Assembly (NCBI GenBank): GCA_041627475.1
Contig: JBFKQZ010000018.1
Location: 1-22,096 of the forward strand
Reading direction: 5' to 3'
Source of the DNA: JBFGFG01 sp041627475
GTDB taxonomy: Bacteria > Actinomycetota > Nitriliruptoria > Nitriliruptorales > Nitriliruptoraceae
Length of the DNA stretch: 22,096 bases
Both the position numbers and the translations under genes were made by a program. Numbering within the stretch: the stretch's first letter is position 1; each line of letters starts with the position of its first letter. The notes under the pieces were generated by a model. The model had not been told where the DNA came from. It made no database searches and saw only the letters and a program-made list of their open reading frames with translations. Below, piece by piece: positions 7,343 through 13,651 of the stretch.

Positions 7343-7422
7343 CCGGCGGATGGAAGCACGACGCACCGTCGACACCAACTGCCGGCGCCCTACCGTGCGA
7401 CAGGACCGAGCAGGAGCCGTAC

Positions 7423-7821
7423 GTGCCGATCGAGGACGTCCTCGCCGACCAGCAGTGGCCGCCCCGCCCACGCCGCGTGGTGCCGCTGGACGTGGACGCC
7501 GGCAGCGTCGCCGGGCACCGGCTGTGGTTCCGTGCGATCGAGGACTGGGGCGGGTGGATGGACGTCCGCATCGCGCGGGTCGACGAGCTGGGGCAGCGCC
7601 CGCTCCCCCGCCGCCTGCCGCCGCCGGATGCCTGGCAGGCCTGGCTCGACGGCGAGGAGCTGACCGTCGCGGACGCCGTCGGCCGTGGGGACCGACGCTT
7701 CTCCGACGGTGAGCTGCGCCTGCGCCCCGGCCTGCCCGACGACGCCTGCACGCTCACCGTCACCGCGGCACTGCTGCCCGGCGAGGTGCTGCGGGTCGAT
7801 CTCCGGGTGCCGGCCCCCTGA
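7423..7821 (+). CDS. Hypothetical protein, 132 residues
   Basis: A short protein with no family that I recognise. It is rich in Asp, Arg, Pro and Trp (WGGWMDVRIARVDEL, PPDAWQAWLDGEEL) and ends in a beta-rich segment (CTLTVTAALLPGEVLRVDLR). There is no signal peptide or membrane segment. It appears to be a soluble small domain. GTG at 7423 has CAGGAG about 7 nt upstream, which supports translation. It is divergent from the cysteine desulfurase and convergent with the PaaK-like gene, whose stop lies 1 nt beyond its own, so it stands alone as a transcription unit. Confidence 0.65.
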   Translation: MPIEDVLADQQWPPRPRRVVPLDVDAGSVAGHRLWFRAIEDWGGWMDVRIARVDELGQRPLPRRLPPPDAWQAWLDGEELTVADAVGRGDRRFSDGELRLRPGLPDDACTLTVTAALLPGEVLRVDLRVPAP

Positions 7822-7822
7822 G

Positions 7823-9223
7823 TCAGCGGTTGTCCACGAAGGGGCTGCCGAGCACGCGGATGCGGTTCGCGACCAGGTCGACCTCCCGCGAGACCATGAT
7901 CGACGTCACCGGGACACCGGTGGACCGGTCGAGGCGGCCGCGCAGCCGCTCGACCTGTGACCGCTCGATGTCGCCGCCGAGCTCGACGACGTAGCCGTCG
8001 ACCCCGCGACGACGCTGCAGTGACACGCGCCACACCGCTGCTGCCGACGCCTCGAGCTCGACCGCGAGCGCCCGCAGGTCGAGCGTCACCTCGCCGTCCT
8101 TGCGCCGCAACGACGGCTGCCACGCCGCCGGCTGCACGGCGCCGACGATGCGCGGGACGGTGCGACCGCACGCCGGGCACGGCTCGCCGTCGGCGCGCAG
8201 CGACGCGACCCGCACGCCGGTGCGGTACCGCAGCAGCGTGGTGCCCCGCCATCCGAGCGTCGTGATCGTGAGGTCCCCACCCCGGTCGGTGACGCCACCG
8301 CTGAGCGACTCGAGGGTCTCGAGGACCTCCATGTCGGGGGTCGTGTGCAGCCCCTCGATCCCGTCTGCGCACTCGGCCCAGAGACCGCGGTGGACGTCCG
8401 GCGCCCACAGGGTCCGGACCACGAGCTCGTGGCCGAGGGCGCCCGCACGCCGCCAGGCCTCGACGACGGCCTCGCGCTGCTCATCGGTCGGTGGCGGGCC
8501 GACCAGGACCACGTGGACCACCCGGCTGACGTCGGCGTCGGCGTCCGCGAGGACGTCGGCCCACGCGACGGCCTCCTCCGGGAGGCAGGCGACCGATGTG
8601 GCCGGCACGAGGTCGAACGCATCGACGCACTGTGCGAGCGTGTCACCGTGGCCCCGCGGGTGCAGCGCGAGCATCGACGCACCGAGTGCCACGGACCGCA
8701 CACCCCAGAAGGCGGCGGAGGGGCCGGCGGGGACGGCGGAGACGAGGTAGTCGTGGTCGCCGAGACCGAGGACCGCGGCCGCCCTGGCCCCGGCCCGGTG
8801 GGCACGATCGAGGTCGCTGCGGCTCGACGCGATCGCGAGCTCGGCGGCGGCCCCGCCGCGGGTGACGTGGACCGGCTTGAACTCCTCGAGCAGGACGCGC
8901 CGCTTCCCGTCGAGCTGGTCGCCGCTGATCCCCCGCGCGATGCGACCGAGGAGCGACCCGCTCGCCATGGCCTTCACCTGCGACTCGGTGGGGCGCTGCA
9001 CGAGCGCCGCCCCGCCGCGGGTCGCGACGTCACCCTGCAGGCTCGGCGCGAACCGGTCCAGGTCGGCGCGGGTCACCAGGGTCCGGGGATCGGCCTCGAT
9101 CCGCTCGGCGCGGGCAGTCCAGTGCGGGGCGAACGCGACCGCGCCGGGCAGCCATTCCGCCAGCAGCAGCTCCTCGGCCCGGGCCTGCTCCGACGCCGAG
9201 CGCCGATCCCAAGCTGCCGGCAC
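7823..9223 (-). CDS. PaaK-like adenylate-forming family protein with degraded ATP-binding motifs
   Basis: A 466-residue protein aligning by eye along its length with phenylacetate-CoA ligase (PaaK)-type proteins. The family landmarks are in order but altered. The phosphate loop normally read as SSGTTGKP is TRGGAAAE (121-128); the YGLSE-type motif before AEC...GLH is LWAPD (about 272-276); and RYRTxDL is RYRTGVRV (332-339), losing the Asp that holds the ribose. The CPACGRTVPRI segment (C349, C352) and the C-terminal lid domain are retained. It may therefore have lost adenylation activity, although the frame is intact and has AAGGAA 5 nt before the GTG at 9223. It sits downstream of etfA, separated by a strong hairpin, and is convergent with the 7423 gene. 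Confidence 0.7.
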   Translation of the reverse strand: MPAAWDRRSASEQARAEELLLAEWLPGAVAFAPHWTARAERIEADPRTLVTRADLDRFAPSLQGDVATRGGAALVQRPTESQVKAMASGSLLGRIARGISGDQLDGKRRVLLEEFKPVHVTRGGAAAELAIASSRSDLDRAHRAGARAAAVLGLGDHDYLVSAVPAGPSAAFWGVRSVALGASMLALHPRGHGDTLAQCVDAFDLVPATSVACLPEEAVAWADVLADADADVSRVVHVVLVGPPPTDEQREAVVEAWRRAGALGHELVVRTLWAPDVHRGLWAECADGIEGLHTTPDMEVLETLESLSGGVTDRGGDLTITTLGWRGTTLLRYRTGVRVASLRADGEPCPACGRTVPRIVGAVQPAAWQPSLRRKDGEVTLDLRALAVELEASAAAVWRVSLQRRRGVDGYVVELGGDIERSQVERLRGRLDRSTGVPVTSIMVSREVDLVANRIRVLGSPFVDNR

Positions 9224-9292
9224 GAGGGTTCCTTGGTCGAGCGAGTACGAACGCCCCGCGAGGCTATAGACGCCCGACGCCCCCGCACGACG

Positions 9293-9319
9293 AAGCCGCG
9301 GCCCTCAGGGCCGCGGCTT
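9293..9319 (-). terminator. Perfect 13-bp hairpin downstream of etfA
   Basis: AAGCCGCGGCCCT (9293-9305) and AGGGCCGCGGCTT (9307-9319) are perfect inverse complements around a single base; in RNA the loop would be at least 3 nt. It lies 66 nt past the etfA stop and 70 nt before the PaaK-like start, so it probably ends etfBA transcription. There is no T-tract. Confidence 0.65.
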
Positions 9320-9323
9320 GTCA

Positions 9324-9377
9324 GGCGGAGCTTGCTCGCGACCTCGCTTCGCTCGGTCGACTCGACAGCGCTCCGCC
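9324..9377. repeat. Second inverted repeat after etfA
   Basis: GGCGGAGC (9324-9331) pairs with GCTCCGCC (9370-9377). The 38-nt interior carries a further short repeat, CGACC/GGTCG. It begins 8 nt past the etfA stop and precedes the stronger terminator hairpin, so the pair may act as a double terminator or protect the 3' end of the etfA message. Confidence 0.4.
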
Positions 9378-9384
9378 CCAGTCC

Positions 9385-10365
9385 TCAGCCCTTGCGGGCC
9401 CGGATCTCCTCGATGAGCTTGGGGACGACGTCGTAGAGGTCGCCGACGACGCCGAAGTCCGCGATCGAGAAGATCGGGGCCTCGCGGTCCTTGTTGACCG
9501 CCACGATGTGCTGGGCGGTCTGCATGCCGGCCCGGTGCTGGATTGCGCCCGAGATGCCGTTGGCGATGTAGAGCGCGGGCGACACGGTGCGACCGGTCTG
9601 GCCGATCTGCGCGCGGTGGGGGTACCAACCGGCGTCCGTCGCGGCGCGCGACGCGCCGACACCGGCGCCGAGCTCGTCCGCGAGCTGCTCCATGAGCTCG
9701 AAGCCGGACTCCTCACCGAGGCCGCGTCCACCGGAGACGACGATCGCCGCCTCACCGATGTCCGGGCGGTCACCACCGGCGACGATCTCGCTGCCGGTGA
9801 CCTGCGCGGCCTTCGCGGTGTCGGAGAGGTCGACGTCGAACTCCTCGATCTCGGCCTCGTCACCGTCCTCGGCAGCGGCGTACGCGTTGGCGGCGATGCC
9901 GAAGAACGGCATCTTGCCCGCGGCCACGCGCGAGGTGGTGATCAGGTCACCACCGAAGACCTCCTTGGTGGCGACGATGGCGCCGTCCTCGACCGCCACG
10001 CCGGTGACGTCGGTGATCACACCGCCGTCCAGCCGGATCGCGAGCCGCGCGGCGACGTCCTTGGTGTGGTTCGACGAGACGAAGAAGATCGCCGCGACGT
10101 CACGCTCGTCGGCGAGCTGCTGCAGGGCCTCGACCTTCGGGAGGGTGACGTAGGCGTCCGCCTCCTCGTCGTCCCACCACAGCAGCGTGTCGGCGCCGGC
10201 GGCACCCACGGCCTCGGCGGCGTCGTCGCCGTCCTCACCGAGCCAGACGGCGCTGACCTGCGCCCCGAGCTCGTCCGCGACGGTCCGCGCCGCGGTCACG
10301 GTCTGGAGCGCCACCTTGCGCGGCTTGCCCTCCGAGTGGTCAACGAGAACCAGGATCTCACTCAT
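9385..10365 (-). CDS. etfA: Electron transfer flavoprotein subunit alpha
   Basis: FAD-binding alpha subunit of ETF, which accepts electrons from acyl-CoA and related dehydrogenases and passes them to ETF:quinone oxidoreductase. It has 326 residues. The N-terminal domain starts MSEILVLVDH. The C-terminal FAD domain shows SGGRGLG (211-217), GASRAATDAGW, QTGRTVSPALY (256-266), ISGAIQHRAGM (271-281) and NKDREAPIF followed by ADFGVVGD. All of these are the classical signature. The ATG at 10365 has AGGAAG about 8 nt upstream. It follows etfB in the same direction, with a 144-nt gap holding two hairpins, wider than usual for this pair. In mycobacteria this subunit is called FixB (Rv3028c). Confidence 0.96.
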   Translation of the reverse strand: MSEILVLVDHSEGKPRKVALQTVTAARTVADELGAQVSAVWLGEDGDDAAEAVGAAGADTLLWWDDEEADAYVTLPKVEALQQLADERDVAAIFFVSSNHTKDVAARLAIRLDGGVITDVTGVAVEDGAIVATKEVFGGDLITTSRVAAGKMPFFGIAANAYAAAEDGDEAEIEEFDVDLSDTAKAAQVTGSEIVAGGDRPDIGEAAIVVSGGRGLGEESGFELMEQLADELGAGVGASRAATDAGWYPHRAQIGQTGRTVSPALYIANGISGAIQHRAGMQTAQHIVAVNKDREAPIFSIADFGVVGDLYDVVPKLIEEIRARKG

Positions 10366-10456
10366 GTTCTGCTTCCTATCAAGTCTGTGTGCCGTACCGA
10401 TGAGTTGGCCCGGGAGAGGTTCGTGCCCTCCGCGTCCCGCGTGTCAGAGACGGGGT

Positions 10457-10475
10457 CTGGGGCCGAAGGCCCCAG
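10457..10475 (-). repeat. Hairpin A in the etfB-etfA spacer
   Basis: CTGGGGCC (10457-10464), loop GAA, GGCCCCAG (10468-10475) is a perfect 8-bp stem in the intercistronic region. Together with the neighbouring hairpin it could attenuate read-through or set the relative stability of the etfB and etfA message. Confidence 0.5.
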
Positions 10476-10484
10476 CAGGGGGCC

Positions 10485-10505
10485 GCGGGGGACAGCGTCC
10501 CCCGC
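10485..10505 (-). repeat. Hairpin B just after the etfB stop
   Basis: GCGGGGGAC (10485-10493), loop AGC, GTCCCCCGC (10497-10505) is a perfect 9-bp GC stem starting 4 nt past the etfB stop codon. There is no T-tract, so full termination is doubtful; partial termination or 3'-end protection is more likely. Confidence 0.5.
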
Positions 10506-10509
10506 CCGA

Positions 10510-11295
10510 TCAGATGAACTTCTTCTCCTGGAGCCAGTCGGCGAGCTGGGTGGCGGCGGCGCCGTCGCCCTCGTCCTCGACGATGGTCCCGGCCTCCTTG
10601 GGCGGCCGCGGCGTGAACTCGTACATGGTCGCTGCGGCGTTGCCGGCACCGACCTCGTCGGGCGACACGCCGAGGTCACCGAGCGACTTGACGTCGAGCG
10701 GCTTGGACTTGGCCGCCATGATCCCCTTGAAGGTGGGGTAGCGCGGGTCGTTGATGGCCTCGACGACCGAGACGATCGCGGGCAGCTGTGCCTCGGCGAC
10801 GTCCCAGCCCTCCTCGTGCTCGCGGTGGACGGTGACCTTGTCGCCGTCGACCTCGAGCTTGCGGGCGTAGGTGAGGCTCGGCAGGCCGAGCAGCTCGGCG
10901 ACGGCGGCCGGCACCAGGCACGTGCGCGCGTCGGTGGACTGGTTGCCGAAGATGACGAGGTCGAAGTCCTCGCCCTCCAGCGCCTTGGCGATCACGCGTG
11001 CGGTGCCGAGCGCGTCGGAGCCGGCGATGGCCTCGTCGGTGATCTGGAGGCCGGCGTCGAGCCCGAAGGACAGCGCCTTGCGCACGATGGGCTGTGCGTT
11101 CTCCGGGCCCATCAGCAGGACGGTGACCTCGGCGTCGTGGTTCTCCTTGAGGCGGACGGCCTCCTCGATGGCGAACTCGTTGACCGGGCAGAGAACCGCC
11201 TCACTGGCGTCGCGGTCGACGGTCTTGTCGTTGGGGTCGATCTGCTTGTCGCCGGCGGTGTCCGGCACACGCTTGACGGGAACGATGACCTTCAC
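10510..11295 (-). CDS. etfB: Electron transfer flavoprotein subunit beta
   Basis: Beta subunit of ETF, which binds AMP and partners EtfA. From the GTG at 11295 it is 261 residues, the usual size. It starts VKVIVPVKRVPDTAGDKQID and contains PVNEFAIEEAVRLKE, the FGNQSTDARTCLVPA loop (normally G.QA.D.....G; G..S.D here) that contacts AMP and FAD, and AAKSKPLD near the C-terminus, which corresponds to the dehydrogenase-docking recognition loop. GAAAGG lies about 10 nt before the start. A frame open for another 548 codons upstream is antisense to the DUF2254 gene and is not coding. It is first in the etfBA operon, with a promoter at 11438-11466. In mycobacteria it is called FixA (Rv3029c). Confidence 0.95.
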   Translation of the reverse strand: MKVIVPVKRVPDTAGDKQIDPNDKTVDRDASEAVLCPVNEFAIEEAVRLKENHDAEVTVLLMGPENAQPIVRKALSFGLDAGLQITDEAIAGSDALGTARVIAKALEGEDFDLVIFGNQSTDARTCLVPAAVAELLGLPSLTYARKLEVDGDKVTVHREHEEGWDVAEAQLPAIVSVVEAINDPRYPTFKGIMAAKSKPLDVKSLGDLGVSPDEVGAGNAAATMYEFTPRPPKEAGTIVEDEGDGAAATQLADWLQEKKFI

Positions 11296-11414
11296 GGGTC
11301 GGGGCCTTTCGAGTCGGCTGGGCGAGGTCGGGGGCAGGCGCAGTCGCTGGCGTCGCGACCCCGTGGGGGTCAGGACTCGCGTCGGTCGTCTCGATCGGCG
11401 CGCTGCGGGAGGCA

Positions 11415-11434
11415 GGGAACCACGCGTGGTACCC
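11415..11434. promoter_or_regulatory. Long palindrome at the predicted etfB transcription start
   Basis: ACCACGCGTGGT at 11419-11430 is a perfect 12-bp palindrome. Beyond a single A-A mismatch it extends by GGG (11415-11417) and CCC (11432-11434), making a 20-bp near-perfect dyad. It coincides with the predicted start point of the etfB promoter, so it may be an operator or form a hairpin at the transcript's 5' end. Confidence 0.45.
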
Positions 11435-11437
11435 CCG

Positions 11438-11466
11438 ATCATTTTGTAGCGAACGCTCAAAGTCAA
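11438..11466 (-). promoter_or_regulatory. etfBA promoter with internal operator-like dyad
   Basis: On the minus strand TTGACT (11466-11461; 5/6 to the -35 consensus) and AATGAT (11443-11438; 4/6 to the -10) are exactly 17 nt apart. This is an unusually AT-rich island in the window. The spacer contains AGCGAACGCT (plus strand, 11448-11457), the short dyad AGCG-NN-CGCT, of the size that TetR-type regulators of fatty-acid genes use. The transcript start would be near 11430, leaving a leader of about 135 nt. Regulator identity is inference. Confidence 0.55.
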
Positions 11467-11511
11467 ATCAGCGGCCGTGCGTCCGAGCCACCGCACACCG
11501 GCCGAACGGCC

Positions 11512-11517
11512 TATGGT
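11512..11517 (+). promoter_or_regulatory. Candidate -10 box for the DUF2254 gene
   Basis: TATGGT lies 24 nt before the ATG at 11542. No convincing -35 is seen, so this is a weak call. The same CTATGGT string marks the candidate -10 of the 2216-2815 gene. Confidence 0.3.
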
Positions 11518-11541
11518 CGGGCGATCGACGAGTGGTCGGGC

Positions 11542-12888
11542 ATGGCAGAGCCGAGCGCCGCGTGGCGGCGGGCGACGGGGTCGCTGTGGCTGCGCCCGAC
11601 CCTCGCGGTCGGTGCGGCGCTCGTCCTCGGGGTCGTGCTGTCCAGCATCGACGTCCCCGAGGGCTCGGTCCTCGACCCCCTGCTCTTCCGTGGGGAGGCC
11701 AGCGACGCCCGCCAGCTGCTGACCGTGGTCGTGGGCACGATGATCACCGTCACGTCGCTGGTGTTCGCCCTGACGGTCGTCGCACTGCAGATCGCATCGA
11801 CGCAGTTCTCGCCCCGGTTGCTGCGGTCGTTCCTCCGTGACCGGGGCACGCAGCTGGTCCTGAGCACCTTCGTCGGGACCGTCGCCTACGCGCTCGCGGG
11901 GCTCCAGACGGTCGGCAGGGTCGGTGACGACGGCCGGGTCTTCGTGCCGGAGGTCGCCGTCTCCGGCGCACTGGCCCTCGCGCTGGTCAGCGTCGGGATG
12001 CTCGTCTACTACATCCAGCACGTCACGGACTCGATCCGCATCGACACGATCATGCGGGGGATCGAACGGACTGCCCTGGACGTGCTGGCGCGCGACCACG
12101 TCCCGCTCGCCCAGGCGCAGGCGCCGGTCCTGCCGACGCCCACGGGCCCGGTCACCGTCGTGCCGGCACCGGGATCCGGGTACCTGCAGGGGCTCCGGGC
12201 TGGCGCACTGCTGCGCGCAGCCAGCGGGCCGGGGCTCGTCGTGGAGGTCGTCCCGCGCGTGGGCTGGTTCGTGGTCGCCGGCCAGCCGGTGGCGCGCGTC
12301 TGGCACGAGTCGGGAGCTGCGGTCCGGGCCGCCACGGCCCACGACCTCGTCGCGGACCACCTGCTGCTCACGCCGGACCGCTACGCCGAGCAGGAGCTCG
12401 GGGTGGGGATCCGCCAGCTGGTGGACATCGCCAACCGGGCGGCGGCACCGAGCACCCAGGACATCTACACGGCCGTGCAGGCCGTCCACCACCTCAGCGT
12501 CGTGCTGGCGGACGCCTGCCGGCGGTCGTTCCTCCCGCTGACGTGGCAGGACGACGCGGGGACGGTCCGGGTGGTGCTGCACCGGATGACGTTCCGGACG
12601 CACCTCGACGTCGTGTGCGACCACGTCCGGCAGGGCGGCGGCGACCGCCACCCCCGGCTCGCCGTGGCGCTGCTGCGCATGCTGCAGGTCGTGGTCACCT
12701 CGACGCCGTCGCCGGCGCTGGTCGAGGCCGCGGTCGCGCACGGCCGCACGGTCATGGAGCACGCGGAGCAGGCGATCCCGTGGGCGGAGGACGTCGCGGA
12801 GGTCCGGGCGGCGTGGCAGCAGCTGACGGTGGACGCCGGCGTCGCGGCGGCCGCCCGCGACGGACGGGGCGGTGGCGGCGGCCAGTAG
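11542..12888 (+). CDS. DUF2254 family membrane protein
   Basis: A 448-residue integral membrane protein of unknown function. Four hydrophobic segments lie in the first 160 residues: about 17-35, 58-83 (LLTVVVGTMITVTSLVFALT), 105-122 and 138-158. Directly after the second comes ASTQFSPRLLRSFLRDRGTQ, the signature of DUF2254. A cytoplasmic C-terminal half of about 280 residues follows, including a beta-rich GYLQGLRAGALLRAA region that looks like a small ligand or scaffold domain. The tail is Gly/Arg-rich. ATG 11542 is chosen as the start that leaves a short N-terminus before the first membrane segment; no strong ribosome site is visible, and the frame upstream is antisense to etfB and etfA. The gene diverges from etfB and lies 10 nt before the methyltransferase gene, so it may be cotranscribed with it. 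Confidence 0.85.
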   Translation: MAEPSAAWRRATGSLWLRPTLAVGAALVLGVVLSSIDVPEGSVLDPLLFRGEASDARQLLTVVVGTMITVTSLVFALTVVALQIASTQFSPRLLRSFLRDRGTQLVLSTFVGTVAYALAGLQTVGRVGDDGRVFVPEVAVSGALALALVSVGMLVYYIQHVTDSIRIDTIMRGIERTALDVLARDHVPLAQAQAPVLPTPTGPVTVVPAPGSGYLQGLRAGALLRAASGPGLVVEVVPRVGWFVVAGQPVARVWHESGAAVRAATAHDLVADHLLLTPDRYAEQELGVGIRQLVDIANRAAAPSTQDIYTAVQAVHHLSVVLADACRRSFLPLTWQDDAGTVRVVLHRMTFRTHLDVVCDHVRQGGGDRHPRLAVALLRMLQVVVTSTPSPALVEAAVAHGRTVMEHAEQAIPWAEDVAEVRAAWQQLTVDAGVAAAARDGRGGGGGQ

Positions 12889-12898
12889 CGTCAGCGCC

Positions 12899-13651
12899 AT
12901 GACCGACACCTCCCCGCTCCCCCTGACCGGTGAACGCACCGTGCCCGGTGTGCCGGACGAGACGTACTGGTTCGAGCGGCACGTCGTGGCCTACCGGCTG
13001 GCCGCCGGACGGGCCGCGGGTGCACGGGTGCTCGACGCCGGCTGCGGCGAGGGCTACGGGCTGCGGCTGCTGCGCGAGGCGGGCGCGACCCACGTGACCG
13101 GGGCCGACCTCGACCGGGCGACCGTCGCGCACGCCCGCCGGCGGTACGCCGGCCCGGACGTCGACGTCGTCGAGTGCGAGCTGATGGCGCTCCCACTGTC
13201 CGACGACGCGGTCGACCTCACCGTCAGCTTCCAGGTGATCGAGCACGTCCACGACGTCCGGGGCTACCTCGCGTCACTGCGGCGGGTCACCCGGCCCGGT
13301 GGACAGGTGCTGCTGGCGACCCCGAACCGCCTGACCTTCACCCCCGACAGCGACGTGCCGGTCAACCCGTTCCACGTCCGCGAGTTCACCGCGGCCGAGC
13401 TGCGCGCCGAGGTCGTGGCGGCGGGCCTCGCCGTCGAGACCGTTGTCGGTGTCCACCACGGCGACCGGATCGCCGGGTGGGAGGACGAGCTGGGCGAACC
13501 GTTCACCGCGACGATGACCACCGCCCCGCCCGACGACTGGCCCGCCGCCTACCGCGAGCGGGTCCACCAGGTCACCGCGGACGACTTCGACGTCCGCGCG
13601 GACGACCTCGATGCGTCGCTCGACCTCGTCGCCGTCTGCCGCGTGCCGTGA
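12899..13651 (+). CDS. Class I SAM-dependent methyltransferase
   Basis: A 250-residue Rossmann-fold methyltransferase. Motif I is VLDAGCGEGYG (about 44-54), the ribose-binding acid is in TGADLD, and ALPLSDDAVDLTVSFQVIEHVHD is motif II/III, followed by RPGGQVLLATPN. Its place between etfB and a GH57 enzyme matches M. tuberculosis Rv3030, the putative methyltransferase of the MGLP (6-O-methylglucose lipopolysaccharide) locus, so a polysaccharide substrate is a reasonable inference but not shown here. ATG 12899 is chosen over a frame start at 12872 inside the upstream gene. Its TGA overlaps the GTG of the GH57 gene, so the two proteins are made in coupled fashion. Confidence 0.88.
   Translation: MTDTSPLPLTGERTVPGVPDETYWFERHVVAYRLAAGRAAGARVLDAGCGEGYGLRLLREAGATHVTGADLDRATVAHARRRYAGPDVDVVECELMALPLSDDAVDLTVSFQVIEHVHDVRGYLASLRRVTRPGGQVLLATPNRLTFTPDSDVPVNPFHVREFTAAELRAEVVAAGLAVETVVGVHHGDRIAGWEDELGEPFTATMTTAPPDDWPAAYRERVHQVTADDFDVRADDLDASLDLVAVCRVP

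Noticed and set aside
7343..7422. Promoter boxes between the cysteine desulfurase and the 7423 gene
   Set aside because: Only weak matches (TTGGTG/TTCCAT on minus, TACCGT on plus), so no site was called.
9508..11541. 678-codon upstream extension of the DUF2254 frame
   Set aside because: It is antisense to etfA and etfB, which are unambiguous, and has no domain signature.
11296..12939. 548-codon N-terminal extension of etfB
   Set aside because: EtfB starts at the canonical VKVIVPVKRVPD. The extension is antisense to the DUF2254 gene and compositionally a shadow.
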